A stretch of 64,000 nucleotides of DNA from CBDCFV01 sp965216425 (GTDB taxonomy: Bacteria > Chloroflexota > Dehalococcoidia > Lucifugimonadales > UBA3495): the NCBI GenBank assembly GCA_965216425.1, contig CBDCFV010000006.1, positions 992,001 through 1,056,000 on the forward strand, given 5' to 3'. The notes under the pieces were generated by a model. It made no database searches and was not told where the DNA came from. It was given only the letters and a program-made list of their open reading frames with translations. This document shows, one piece after another, positions 15,920 to 25,098 of this stretch. How positions within the stretch are numbered: the stretch's first letter is position 1; every line of letters begins with the position of its first letter. Made by a program: the position numbers and the translations under genes.

Positions 15920-16770
15920 GAGCCTCTCGCCCCTCCAATATCCTTTCTCAGGAACAGCCAGACAGTAGCGGCGCCCAGGACGGCGATGTAAACGAGCGCC
16001 ACCAAGAACCCGTGGAGGTTGCTTGGAAGGTCCGCCGAGATGCCAAGACCGGAGAGCATTGCTTCCGCTTCGCTAAGTCCGCCCTCGGCCAGCCAAGCGT
16101 CAATCGCCCTGCCCAACACGAAGTCCGCTACTGTCTCGAAGCCGTCTACCGTGGCAGTAAGGATCGGAATCAGCACGCCCTCTCCCACGAATACGTACCC
16201 CAGCGTGATGGCGGTGGCAACGCCTGTTGACGAAGTCAATACAACGAGAAACATCGTCAAAACTATGTAGGGAGCCAAGGCATAAGTCCACTTGCCGAAC
16301 ATCTTTCCCAAGTGGACCCATTCGCCGGCAAAGTTGAGCAGTCCTCCGTCAGCAACGATGATCCCCGCGATCACGCTGCTGACGGCGAACGCAACCCCGA
16401 CCGCCGCCATCCAAGCAAAGGCCATCGCCAACATCAAGCAAAACTGCGCGGCGAGGAACTGCCACCGTCCGGGGCCTTTGACCAGTATTGTGCGGAAAGT
16501 ACCCCATCCGTATTCGGAACCAAGCGCCGACGCAGCCCAGATGATGATCAATATGGCGACGATCTGATACCCGAAGCCAAGACCCTCTGTGATAACGTCA
16601 GGAAGCCGCAGCGTCTCTCCGGTCTGACCAAACACGCTTTCAAAGGCGAAACCGGCCCAAAAGATAAGCTGCGAAAAGGCGATTGCTATAGCCAGCATGA
16701 TCCACGGCATCCAGCGGCGCCGCAGTTTATACCACTCCCACGTCATCAGCGACAAAATCAGGGAGATCAA
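15916..16770 (-). CDS. ABC-2 type transporter permease
   Basis: A 284-residue integral membrane protein with about six hydrophobic segments. The first is ILAIAIAFSQLIFWAGF-like, and others lie at ~60-80, 110-140, 170-200 and the C-terminus VALVYIAVLGAATVWLFL. The pattern GSEYGWGTFRTILVKGPGR after the second segment is typical of ABC-2 permeases. It overlaps the ATPase gene by 4 bases (ATGA), so both form one exporter. The cargo (drug, lipid or peptide) cannot be deduced. It is convergent with the SelA-like gene, with a 4-base overlap at the stops. Confidence 0.88.
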   Translation of the reverse strand: MISLILSLMTWEWYKLRRRWMPWIMLAIAIAFSQLIFWAGFAFESVFGQTGETLRLPDVITEGLGFGYQIVAILIIIWAASALGSEYGWGTFRTILVKGPGRWQFLAAQFCLMLAMAFAWMAAVGVAFAVSSVIAGIIVADGGLLNFAGEWVHLGKMFGKWTYALAPYIVLTMFLVVLTSSTGVATAITLGYVFVGEGVLIPILTATVDGFETVADFVLGRAIDAWLAEGGLSEAEAMLSGLGISADLPSNLHGFLVALVYIAVLGAATVWLFLRKDIGGARGS

Positions 16771-17681
16771 TTGGACACTCCGACGTCTTCAGCCGTAACG
16801 TCCAGGAAATACTCCTCCAAGGAAATTTGCAGCGGCCACATCTCCGTCACGTAGACCTGCGATCTGCTCAATGCTGCAGTCAACTCCCATGACCGCTCGA
16901 CCGGAGCCGTGACTACAAGGTGGCCGTTCTCGACGACCGCCCCTTGGACCCACTCCAGCGATGTCAGAATCTGGTGCGCTTGCTCGTTTCCGGTGGTGCG
17001 CAATTGGACCTGCTCTCGGGGATGCACGAGGTCCTCCACGTTTCCTTGAGCGATGAGCCTCCCTTTGGCGAGAATCGCTACGCTGTCGCACACCAACTCA
17101 ACCTCGTGCAGCAAGTGGCTGGACAGAAGAATCGTTCGCCCTTCCGAACCCAGTTGCTTGATGATGTCTCGAATCTCGGCCATACCCGCCGGGTCCATGC
17201 CATTGGTCGGTTCATCCAGGAACAGCAACTCCGGGTCTCCCAAAAGCGCGTAAGCGATGCCCAACCGCTGTTTCATTCCCAAGGAGTAGGTCTGGTAACG
17301 GTCGTTGGCCCGCTGGAGAAGGCTTACCTTGTCGAGCAACTCGTCCAGTTCCTGCCGGTCCCCTTTTCCCGAAACGCCCTGAAAGTACTCCAGGTTCTGT
17401 CTCCCCGAGAGGTACGGGTAGAACGACGGAGTCTCGATAATGGCGCCGATACGACGCAAAGCCTCTCTATGGGGCTGACCTGTCCCAAACAGGCGGAAGC
17501 TCCCGGACGTGGGTTTGACCAACCCCAGCAGCATACTCATGGCGGTCGTCTTGCCCGATCCGTTGGGTCCTAACAAGCCGAACACGTGGCCGCGAGGTAC
17601 TTGTAGCGACAACCTGTCCACAGCCGTCACTCGCCCATAACGCTTGCTTAACTCATTTGTTTCGATGACAAGGTCGTCCAC
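16767..17681 (-). CDS. ABC transporter ATP-binding protein
   Basis: A 304-residue nucleotide-binding subunit of an ABC-2 exporter. Walker A is GPNGSGKTT (~residues 38-46), the Q-loop region includes IIETPSFYPYLSGRQNL, the signature is YSLGMKQRLGIA, and Walker B is LLFLDEPTNGMDP, followed by the LLSSHLLHE switch His. The C-terminal ~80 residues are the regulatory extension typical of the CcmA/DrrA group. It lies upstream of, and overlaps, the permease gene. Confidence 0.94.
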   Translation of the reverse strand: MDDLVIETNELSKRYGRVTAVDRLSLQVPRGHVFGLLGPNGSGKTTAMSMLLGLVKPTSGSFRLFGTGQPHREALRRIGAIIETPSFYPYLSGRQNLEYFQGVSGKGDRQELDELLDKVSLLQRANDRYQTYSLGMKQRLGIAYALLGDPELLFLDEPTNGMDPAGMAEIRDIIKQLGSEGRTILLSSHLLHEVELVCDSVAILAKGRLIAQGNVEDLVHPREQVQLRTTGNEQAHQILTSLEWVQGAVVENGHLVVTAPVERSWELTAALSRSQVYVTEMWPLQISLEEYFLDVTAEDVGVSN

Positions 17682-17880
17682 GTTGACTACTCCTTAACAA
17701 CCATCGTAGAGCAGCAAGAGGCAGCATGTCTCGGAAATAAACCACAGTTGCAATAAAAAGTACGACCGTCGGCATATCCACAGATCGCATATTGACTGAA
17801 CCCAGTGGCGGTGGACGGCCCAATAATATTATGATGTCATCACCGATCCAGCGTAGGAATGGCCCTGTGAGGGAGCTATC

Positions 17881-18465
17881 GTGACTGACCTCAAGTTGGA
17901 CGCCAAATCAACCGCTTTATTGATCGCAGACTTCTACACCGAGATGATGAACACCCTGCCACACGCCACCGGACGCGGCGTGGTTGAGAAGACCGTAGCG
18001 TTGCAACAGGCGGCGCGCGATGCCGGCGTGTTGCTGTGCTATTGCGCCACCGTCTTTCGGCCCGGCTACGTGGAAATAGGCGAACGCAACAAGACCTTCA
18101 ACCAGCGCAAAACGTCGGGCCAGCCGGCGGTGTTCGACCCGCTGGCCGTCATCCATCCATCGGTGCTTCCTGCGGAAGGGGAGGTGGTAGTGGGCAAACA
18201 CCGGGTGAACGCCCTGTACGGAACGGGATTGGATGTTGTGCTGCGGGCCAACGACATCAAGAACCTGGTTATTCTGGGGTACGCCACCAGCGGCGTGGTG
18301 CTATCAACGGTGCGGTATGCGTCGGACTTGGACTACAACCTGTACGTAGTCGAAGACTGCTGTTCAGACTCCGACACGGACGTCCACGAATTCCTTACCG
18401 GACGTATCTTCCCGCGCCAAGCCGAGGTAGTCCAATCGGAAGACGTCATCCGGTCTTTGAGCTAA
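17881..18465 (+). CDS. Isochorismatase-family cysteine hydrolase
   Basis: A 194-residue hydrolase of the isochorismatase/nicotinamidase superfamily. TALLIADFYTEMMNTL holds the catalytic Asp (residue ~18), VVGKHRVNALYGTGLDVVLRA the Lys, and LVILGYATSGVVLSTVRYA the region of the catalytic nucleophile. The expected Cys (GxxTxxCV) is replaced here: it reads ATSGVVLST, so catalysis is doubtful or different. The acidic VEDCCSDSD follows, as in relatives. GTG start. A small membrane-protein frame follows after 2 nt. Confidence 0.82.
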   Translation: MTDLKLDAKSTALLIADFYTEMMNTLPHATGRGVVEKTVALQQAARDAGVLLCYCATVFRPGYVEIGERNKTFNQRKTSGQPAVFDPLAVIHPSVLPAEGEVVVGKHRVNALYGTGLDVVLRANDIKNLVILGYATSGVVLSTVRYASDLDYNLYVVEDCCSDSDTDVHEFLTGRIFPRQAEVVQSEDVIRSLS

Positions 18466-18467
18466 CA

Positions 18468-18656
18468 ATGGCCGACGGACCTTCAATCCGGGAGCCGGGT
18501 AGTGAAAAATCATCTCCATGCCACGCCGGGGGAATCCGCAAAGGCCGGTTCCCGCGTGTTCGAACGCGTACTATTGCTCTGTGGGCGTTGGCTATCGCCA
18601 TAGGGCACGTCATATATCACGCACTGAGGGACCATGTGTTCCCCGACGCTTATTAG
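18468..18656 (+). CDS. Possible small membrane protein (62 aa)
   Basis: A 62-residue frame from ATG 18468 to TAG 18656. It begins 2 nt after the isochorismatase stop and ends 10 nt before the YbaK gene. The first ~35 residues are polar and basic; residues ~36-53 (TIALWALAIAIGHVIYHAL) form one membrane helix. No relatives are recognised. The position between two same-strand genes and the clean helix support it; no clear ribosome site is visible. Confidence 0.4.
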   Translation: MADGPSIREPGSEKSSPCHAGGIRKGRFPRVRTRTIALWALAIAIGHVIYHALRDHVFPDAY

Positions 18657-18666
18657 CGGAGGTTAG

Positions 18667-19149
18667 ATGGACCTGCCAGCCCACCGTTTTCTGAACGAAC
18701 GGGGCGTTCCGTACCAACGGTTGTCCTTCCCGTCCGACACCGAGAAGGGGGCAGCCAACGTGGCCCGCGCGTTGGGCTTCGTAGAGGCCCAGATGGTAAA
18801 AACCCTTATCTTCGTCACCGGGACCGGGGAACACGCTCTGGTAATGCTGGGGGGAGATAAGTCGGCCATTTCCGGCCGGTTGAAGAGGGCCCTGGGTTCC
18901 CGGAACATCAAGCTCGCCGCACCGGCCACAGTCAAGGATGTAACCGGCTACGAAATCGGCTCCATTCCTCCCTTCCACTGGCAGCCGCCCGGGTTCCGCT
19001 CCATAATTGACGCTTGCCTGATGAACGAAGATGTCTTGGGAGTGGGCACCGGCGTTTGGGGTGAGGAAATCATGATCGCTCCGGAAGACTTGGTGGGGGC
19101 AGTCGGCGCGGAAGTGGTTGACCTTTCTGGTAAAGACATCTCATCGTGA
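18667..19149 (+). CDS. YbaK/EbsC-type aminoacyl-tRNA deacylase
   Basis: A 160-residue cytoplasmic editing enzyme of the YbaK/ProX/INS superfamily that hydrolyses mischarged tRNAs such as Cys-tRNA(Pro). Residues ~28-60 (AANVARALGFVEAQMVKTLIFV) hold the conserved catalytic Lys, and VKDVTGYEIGSIPPF is the family's GxxxGxxxPf signature. ATG start with GGAGG eight bases upstream. The exact substrate is not determinable. Confidence 0.88.
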   Translation: MDLPAHRFLNERGVPYQRLSFPSDTEKGAANVARALGFVEAQMVKTLIFVTGTGEHALVMLGGDKSAISGRLKRALGSRNIKLAAPATVKDVTGYEIGSIPPFHWQPPGFRSIIDACLMNEDVLGVGTGVWGEEIMIAPEDLVGAVGAEVVDLSGKDISS

Positions 19150-19209
19150 TCCAATCGAAGAGTTGTTTTCTTGGATCAAGAAAAGGGCTTAGTTCCATGT
19201 CCTGATAAC

Positions 19210-20562
19210 CTATCCGGCGTCCTTCGTGTCCCCAATCCTCCACCACCTCTTCAACCGTTGCCCAATCTCTTTCTCCGCCCCCTCCTGGCCTGGGTGGTAG
19301 TAGCGGCGGTCCTTGAGCTGTGGAGGCAGGAATTCCTGGTCAACGAAGTGGCCTTCGTAGTCGTGGGAGTATTTGTAGTCCCTCCCATAACCCATCTGCC
19401 GCATCATGCCGGTGACGGCATTACGCAGATGTAACGGCACTGGTTCGTTGGGCATCCGTCTCACGTCGTCCAAGGCCTGTTCCAACGCCATGTAGGCCGA
19501 ATTGCTCTTGGGGGCGGCTGCCAGGTATACCGTAGCCTCAGCCAGCGGAATGCGGCCCTCCGGCATCCCCAGGAAGTGGACTGCCTGCTGCGCTGCCATG
19601 GCCACCGGCAAAGCTTGAGGCTCGGCAAGCCCGATGTCCTCGGCGGCCAGCACCACCAAGCGCCTTGCGATGAAAAGCGGGTCCTCCCCGGACTCTATCA
19701 TCCGCGCCAGCCAGTAAAGGGCCCCGTCGGGAGAGGAGCCGCGGACCGACTTTATGAAGGCGGATATAGTATCGTAGTGTCCCTCTCCAGCCTTGTCGTA
19801 CATAGGCGAGCGGTGTTGAAGGGCTTCGGCGATGGTCTCCAAATCGATCCGGCGCACCCCATCCGAGCCGGGCGCGGTCGCGAAAGCAGCGGTCTCCAAA
19901 GCATTCAAGGCGATCCGGGCGTCGCCGTTGGATATGTTCACTAGATGGGCCATGGCGTCTTCCTGGACCGCGACACCCATGCTGCCCAGTCCGCGTTCTG
20001 TGTCCACGATAGCCCGGTTGACGATGGTCTCCACTTGGCCGGAGGCCAAGCTTTGCAACGCGAACACCCGGCTGCGGGACAATAGCGGCGCGATTACTTC
20101 AAAAGACGGGTTCTCGGTAGTTGCTCCGATGAAGGTGATAGCGCCGTTTTCGACGTGTGGCAGGATGACGTCCTGCTGTGCTTTGTTGAACCGGTGAATC
20201 TCGTCGACGAACAGGATGGTGGCCTGACCGTGCATTCCCTTCAGGTCCCGAGCCTCAGCGACGATGCGGCGCAAGTCGGCCACGCCCGACGTGACGGCGC
20301 TCAGGGACTGGAAAGCAGCGTTGGTTACCGTGGCCACCAACCGGGCGAGTGTGGTCTTGCCAGTGCCAGGCGGGCCCCAGAGAATAAAGGACGGGACGCG
20401 TCCGGCGACAATTGCCCGGGTCAGGACTCGCCCGGAACCCACGATCTGCTCTTGACCTACGAACTCTTCGAAGTTGCGGGGCCGCATCCGCTCCGCCAGC
20501 GGGGCGTCCCTCTCGGCTTGGACCCGTTCCTGGCGCTCAAAGAGCGATTCCGACGCAGCCAT
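19210..20562 (-). CDS. rarA: Replication-associated recombination ATPase RarA (MgsA)
   Basis: A 450-residue AAA+ clamp-loader-like ATPase that acts at stalled replication forks. PLAERMRPRNFEEFVGQEQIV opens the domain, followed by Walker A LWGPPGTGKTTLA and Walker B ILFVDEIHRFNKAQQD. Sensor 1 is IGATTENPSF, with an SRSRVFAL motif next to it. The C-terminal tetramerisation region includes GSSPDGALYWLARMIESGEDPLFIARRLV. Length is normal. Encoded alone on the minus strand, 29 nt downstream of the luciferase-like gene. Confidence 0.96.
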   Translation of the reverse strand: MAASESLFERQERVQAERDAPLAERMRPRNFEEFVGQEQIVGSGRVLTRAIVAGRVPSFILWGPPGTGKTTLARLVATVTNAAFQSLSAVTSGVADLRRIVAEARDLKGMHGQATILFVDEIHRFNKAQQDVILPHVENGAITFIGATTENPSFEVIAPLLSRSRVFALQSLASGQVETIVNRAIVDTERGLGSMGVAVQEDAMAHLVNISNGDARIALNALETAAFATAPGSDGVRRIDLETIAEALQHRSPMYDKAGEGHYDTISAFIKSVRGSSPDGALYWLARMIESGEDPLFIARRLVVLAAEDIGLAEPQALPVAMAAQQAVHFLGMPEGRIPLAEATVYLAAAPKSNSAYMALEQALDDVRRMPNEPVPLHLRNAVTGMMRQMGYGRDYKYSHDYEGHFVDQEFLPPQLKDRRYYHPGQEGAEKEIGQRLKRWWRIGDTKDAG

Positions 20563-20591
20563 AGAGTTGTCCTTTGCGGCCCGTGATGAGG

Positions 20592-21605
20592 CTATTCCTG
20601 AAACCCGGGCATGACCTCCGCGGCGAATAGCCGCATGGAGTTGCTCACCTCTTCGTTAGTCAACATTCCGCCGGTGTTGAACCAACAGATGAACGTTTCG
20701 GGGTCGTACATCTCCTTAAATCGGTGCAGCCTGTCCGCTACTTGCTCCGGGGTACCCACGGCGGCAAACTCGTCCAGCACCGTTTCATAGTCCAGCGACC
20801 CCGCTCGAGAGGAACCCCGGGAACCACCCATGTCCCGCAGCGTACCGAGATAGTTATTTATGGTCTTCTCGAAGCCGCGGCGGGCCTCCTGCTCCGAATC
20901 GGCAACGTTGACATGGACAGTTACGTTGACGTTGAGCTTGTCCTCGTCGTGGCCATAGTCCGCCAGGTTCTGCCGGTACGAAGCCAAGCCGTTTACCGCG
21001 CCTTGGGCGGTGACGATGGTTGGCGCCACCAGGATGTTATGGCCCAGTTGCCCCACTATGTCAAAGGTGTCCGGGCTGTTGGCCGCGATGTATACCGGGG
21101 GATGTGGCTGCTGGATCGGACGAGGGGCGATGTCTATTTCTTTGGCTTGATAGTAGCGCCCCTCGTAGGAGTATTTATCTTGAGTCCACATACCCAGCAC
21201 CATTTCCAAGCTTTCCAAGAACCGGTCCCTAGCCTCTTCATGGTCGATGCCGTAGCCTTGGAAATGGGCCGGGATTGCACCGCGTCCGATACCGAAAATC
21301 GACCGGCCTCCGGACATTACGTCCAGTGTAGCGGCTTCCTCCGCCAACCGGATGGGTTGATGCAACGCAACCAAGTGCACCGCGGTACCAATCTTGATTT
21401 TCTCGGTGGTCTGGGCGATGGCCGACGCCACCATGAGGGGCGCGGGCATCACCGAAAAACGTGCGTTGAAGTGCAGTTCGGCCAACCAGACCGAGTCAAA
21501 CCCCAATTGGTCGGCCAATTGACATTGGGCGATGGTGTCCCGGTAGCGGACGGCAGGGTCCTGGTCAACCGCGCACGGCATTTGATAGAACACGCCGAAT
21601 TTCAT
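20592..21605 (-). CDS. LLM-class flavin-dependent oxidoreductase
   Basis: A 337-residue bacterial-luciferase-like TIM-barrel protein. MKFGVFYQMPC begins strand 1, LGFDSVWLAELHF lies at ~37-49, and KIKIGTAVHLVALHQPIRLAEEAATLDVMSGGRSIFGIGRG is the typical core. It probably oxidises a small organic substrate with FMNH2 or F420H2; the specific reaction is unknown. It lies 29 nt upstream of rarA. A second, more distant family member is at 41977-42999. Confidence 0.9.
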   Translation of the reverse strand: MKFGVFYQMPCAVDQDPAVRYRDTIAQCQLADQLGFDSVWLAELHFNARFSVMPAPLMVASAIAQTTEKIKIGTAVHLVALHQPIRLAEEAATLDVMSGGRSIFGIGRGAIPAHFQGYGIDHEEARDRFLESLEMVLGMWTQDKYSYEGRYYQAKEIDIAPRPIQQPHPPVYIAANSPDTFDIVGQLGHNILVAPTIVTAQGAVNGLASYRQNLADYGHDEDKLNVNVTVHVNVADSEQEARRGFEKTINNYLGTLRDMGGSRGSSRAGSLDYETVLDEFAAVGTPEQVADRLHRFKEMYDPETFICWFNTGGMLTNEEVSNSMRLFAAEVMPGFQE

Positions 21606-21721
21606 TAAATTCTCCTGCCCGTCTCTAATTGGCAGTGATTCTACCGCCTTAAGGGCTGCAACGGAATATCAGAGAGTCCCCGGTTAAGCAACCGCCAGTG
21701 GAGAGGTCGAAGGGCCGAGCT

Positions 21722-23287
21722 TTACAGGGGAATATTGCCGTGCTTCTTGGCGGGCAGGCTGTCTCGCTTGTTTTGGAGCATCTCCAAGGCCCGAACAATG
21801 CGAGACCGGGTATCGGCGGGGTCGATCACATCGTCGACGAAGCCCCGGCTGGCGGCTATGTAGGGGTTGGTGAACTTTTCCTGGTAGTCCACCACCAGTT
21901 CTCTCCTGGTCTTATCCGGGTCGTCCGCAGCCGTGATTTCACCTCTGTATATGATGTTGACCGCGCCCTCCGCCCCCATTACCGCAATTTCCGCCGAAGG
22001 CCATACAAGGTTGACGTCGGCCCTCAAATGCTTGCTGCCCATCACGATGTAAGCGCCGCCGTAGGCCTTGCGGATGATGATGCTTATCTTGGGAACGGTC
22101 GCCTCGGCGTAAGCGTATATCAGCTTGGCTCCGTGGCGGATGATGCCGCCGTACTCCTGGTCCACTCCCGGCATGAATCCTGGAACGTCGACCAGAGTAA
22201 CCAAAGGAATATTAAAGCAGTCACAGAACCGCACGAACCTGGCAGCTTTGTTGGAGGCGTCTATATCCAGCACCCCGGCCAGATAGTCGGGCTGGTTGCC
22301 TACAATTCCGGCCGTCCTGCCGTTAAAGCGGCCAAACCCAACTACAACGTTGGGAGCGAAGCTTTCATGGACCTCCATGAACTCTTCGTCATCCACAATC
22401 CTGTAGATGATGTCCCTCATGTCGTAGGGACGGTTGGCGTCGTCCGGCACCAAGTAACGCAACTCGGAGTCGGTACGATTCGGCGGGTCGTTGGTGGGCA
22501 TGGGGGGCGGGTCGTCCAGGTTATTGCCCGGCAGGAACCGTAGCAAACGGCGTACCTCCGTTATACACTCCTGCTCGGTGCAATATACAAATTGGGCGAC
22601 TCCACTGCGGGAAGCGTGGGACTCTGCGCCGCCTAACTCCTCGTGGGTAACGTCCTCTCCTGTCACTGCCTTGATCACGTCCGGGCCGGTGATGTACATC
22701 TGGCCGGTGCCGCTGACCATGAATACAAAGTCTGTGATGGCCGGCGAGTAAACCGCGCCGCCAGCGGCGGGCCCGACGATTACAGAGATCTGGGGAATGA
22801 CTCCGGAAAACAGGGTGTTTCGCAGGAAGATGTCTCCGTAGGCGGCCAAGCTCGAGGAGCCTTCCTGAATCCGGGCTCCGCCGGAATCGTTCAGTCCCAC
22901 CACGGGACATCCAGTCTTAGCGGCCAAGTCCATCATTTTGCAGATTTTGGCGCTCACCGCTTCGGACAGGGAACCACCCAGAACAGTGAAGTCCTGGGCG
23001 TAAGCGAACACTTGGCGCCCGTTTACCCTCCCGTAGCCGGTCACCACCGCGTCCCCCAGGAACTTGCGGTCCGCAAGGCCGAAATCAGTGGCCCGGTGAG
23101 TTACGAAGGTATCCAATTCTTCATAAGCGCCATCGTCCATCAACAAAGCCAACCGCTCCCGGGCAGTCAGCTTGCCTCGATTGTGCTGCTGCTCGATACG
23201 AGCCTCGCCACCACCCTTACGCGCCTCGGCGCGCATTTGTTGCAGGGTGTCCAGCTTTACGTCGATTGAACGTCTTTCTAGCGCCAA
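21722..23287 (-). CDS. Acyl-CoA carboxylase, carboxyltransferase (beta) subunit
   Basis: A 521-residue carboxyltransferase of the propionyl/methylmalonyl-CoA (PccB/MmdA) type, which moves a carboxyl group from carboxybiotin to an acyl-CoA. HNRGKLTARERLALLMD is near the N-terminus. GCPVVGLNDSGGARIQEG and GPAAGGAVYSPA form the first oxyanion hole; VDVPGFMPGVDQEYGGIIRHGAKL and RKAYGGAYIVMGSKHL form the second. The start is TTG with GAGAGG five bases upstream. No biotin carboxylase or biotin carrier gene lies in the window, so the partner is elsewhere. Confidence 0.95.
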   Translation of the reverse strand: MALERRSIDVKLDTLQQMRAEARKGGGEARIEQQHNRGKLTARERLALLMDDGAYEELDTFVTHRATDFGLADRKFLGDAVVTGYGRVNGRQVFAYAQDFTVLGGSLSEAVSAKICKMMDLAAKTGCPVVGLNDSGGARIQEGSSSLAAYGDIFLRNTLFSGVIPQISVIVGPAAGGAVYSPAITDFVFMVSGTGQMYITGPDVIKAVTGEDVTHEELGGAESHASRSGVAQFVYCTEQECITEVRRLLRFLPGNNLDDPPPMPTNDPPNRTDSELRYLVPDDANRPYDMRDIIYRIVDDEEFMEVHESFAPNVVVGFGRFNGRTAGIVGNQPDYLAGVLDIDASNKAARFVRFCDCFNIPLVTLVDVPGFMPGVDQEYGGIIRHGAKLIYAYAEATVPKISIIIRKAYGGAYIVMGSKHLRADVNLVWPSAEIAVMGAEGAVNIIYRGEITAADDPDKTRRELVVDYQEKFTNPYIAASRGFVDDVIDPADTRSRIVRALEMLQNKRDSLPAKKHGNIPL

Positions 23288-24234
23288 AGTACCTCTCGCA
23301 AACTCTAACCGCCGCGGAATCCCGCCTCATCCTAGCAGACCACTATGGGCGGTGCAAGGACGACGGTAGGGCCGGGACACCACGTGTCAACCTTATCCTG
23401 ACGTTCCCATACAGGCGGTTGTCTGGAAAACCTTGATTCGTTTTGTTTGGGCGATTTCGGCGACTATATTGCCCGCTCCGACAACCGGGAAGCGGAGTAA
23501 CGGCGGGACCAGGGAATAAGGATGTGGAGGAATTGCTCACCGTCGAGATCGGTGTTGCTACGGCGGCACTTGTCAAGGTAGTTATGGGCTACCGCAAAGA
23601 TGGGGAGCCAGAAGCCAGCGGCGCCCAACCTTTTGATAACGGGTTGGGACTCTGGCAGGGGTTAGCCGTCGGTGAGGGCCACATACCATTGAGGCGGATC
23701 TCCTCGACCAACCGGCGGAGCCGGACGAGGGTGAGTTAGAAAATCAATTTTCGACTGAGGGCACGGACGCTGGATCTCAAGGCGCTCAGTGTAGTCATAT
23801 TACAGTGTTCATCTCACTGAGACTTAGTTTCCCGCCTGCGCGGGAATGACGGGTGGGACAGAGTATTGGCGTGGGCAGAAATTTTTAGATCGCCGGACAT
23901 TTCGTGACATTTGCGGACATTTTGTCTGAATCAGGATTTACCGGATGTTGGGACATGCAGGATGTCGCCGCTTTCAGTCATTCACCCAGCGGACAGATAT
24001 TATGATAGCGTGTTGTTCTCGGAGTTGGGAAGAGGCAAGTGTCAGTTCGGGACGCAACGGCGCGATGACGCAAAGGGTTTCCGATTGGTCTGAATTGTGA
24101 TTTCTGTACATTGTGACAATGGAAATGCACTGTAGAGCGACTGCCGACAGGTGATATATGATAGGCTGACGGTTGCTATTTTGCGTCCGAATCATGGTCT
24201 CCGGTAAGCTCGAGTGCATTAAGCAGGCGGCGCA
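23288..24234. other. Long intergenic region with dispersed repeats
   Basis: No convincing gene is seen in these ~950 bases. A weak frame from GTG 23525 to TAG 23739 (71 residues, starting VEELLTVEIG) has no recognisable relatives. Bases 23828-23853 are a GGGAATGACG-type palindrome. Bases ~23895-24050 are a repeat shared with 51.55-51.74 kb. A plausible -10 for folP (TGATATATGAT) lies near 24152-24162. Confidence 0.5.
23895..24050. repeat. Dispersed GGACATTT repeat, copy at 23.9 kb
   Basis: It starts with CCGGACATTTCGTGACATTT and GCGGACATTTT, then about 70 bases later has TATGATAGCGTGTTGTT...GAGTTGGGAAGAGGCAAGTGTCAG. The same two blocks in the same order occur at 51554-51740 (CCGGACATTT doublet, then TATGTTAGCAGGGTGTTT...GAGTTGGAAAGGGGCGAATGTCAG). 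The doublet alone, on the other strand, is inside the direct repeats at 13.2-13.9 kb. Confidence 0.6.
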
Positions 24235-25098
24235 ATGGCTCCAGTAATACCTCCTCTCGATCAACTGACCGTAACCGGCGGAGAGGCCCTGGTATGGGGA
24301 CGCCGCACCTATGTCATGGGCATCGTCAACGTATCCCCGGACTCTTTCTCCGGCGACGGGCTGGGCGACGACATCCCGGCCATAGTAGACCAAGCCCTTC
24401 GTATGGAGGCAGAAGGGGCGGACTTTCTGGACGTGGGCGCGGAGTCCACCCGGCCCGGCCATGCGCCAATCACTGTTGATGAGGAGCTACGGCGATTGAT
24501 ACCGGCGTTGGAGGCCTTGACGCCTGAAGTTACCGCGCCCATCAGCGTTGACACTTTCAAATCGGTCGTGGCCCGGGAAGCCCTCGCTGCGGGGGCAACC
24601 CTCATCAACGACCAGTGGGGCCTTCAAGCCGATCCGGAGATCGCCTCGCTGGCTGCCGAGACGGGAGCGGGCTTGATCTTGATGCACAACCGGCATAACC
24701 GCCGTTACGAGCAAATGGTTCCCGAGGTTATCGCCGAATTGCGCCAAAGCGCCAACACCGCAATACGGGCGGGCGTCCCGGCAGGCAACATCATCCTGGA
24801 CCCCGGCTTTGGCTTCGGCAAAACCCCGGAACACAACCTAGAAGTTCTCAGGAGACTCAGCGAGTTAAAACAAGCAGGCTACCCGCTGCTGGTCGGGTCG
24901 TCCCGGAAGTCGACCATCGGGTTCGTGCTCGACCTGCCAGTGGAGCAGCGGATGGAAGGAACCGCTGCGACGGTGGCGCTGTCGGTCGCCGGTGGAGCCG
25001 ACGTGGTACGCGTTCACGATGTCCGAGAGATGGTCCGCGTTTGTAGAATGAGCGACGCCGTGGTACGCGGCTGGAGGCCGGCCAATTGGAAATGGTGA
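24235..25098 (+). CDS. folP: Dihydropteroate synthase
   Basis: Condenses 6-hydroxymethyl-dihydropterin pyrophosphate with p-aminobenzoate to 7,8-dihydropteroate in folate synthesis. A 287-residue TIM barrel with MGIVNVSPDSFSGDG (~residues 26-40), LDVGAESTRPGH, ISVDTFKS, INDQWG, GFGFGKTPEHN and LVGSSRKSTIG. All pterin- and sulfonamide-site elements are present. It overlaps folK by 7 bases, so the two consecutive folate enzymes are translationally coupled. Confidence 0.96.
   Translation: MAPVIPPLDQLTVTGGEALVWGRRTYVMGIVNVSPDSFSGDGLGDDIPAIVDQALRMEAEGADFLDVGAESTRPGHAPITVDEELRRLIPALEALTPEVTAPISVDTFKSVVAREALAAGATLINDQWGLQADPEIASLAAETGAGLILMHNRHNRRYEQMVPEVIAELRQSANTAIRAGVPAGNIILDPGFGFGKTPEHNLEVLRRLSELKQAGYPLLVGSSRKSTIGFVLDLPVEQRMEGTAATVALSVAGGADVVRVHDVREMVRVCRMSDAVVRGWRPANWKW

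Noticed and set aside
23343..23576. Minus-strand 77-residue frame in the 23.3-24.2 kb gap
   Set aside because: No ribosome site, no recognisable motif and low-complexity Ser/Arg composition; left as unexplained.
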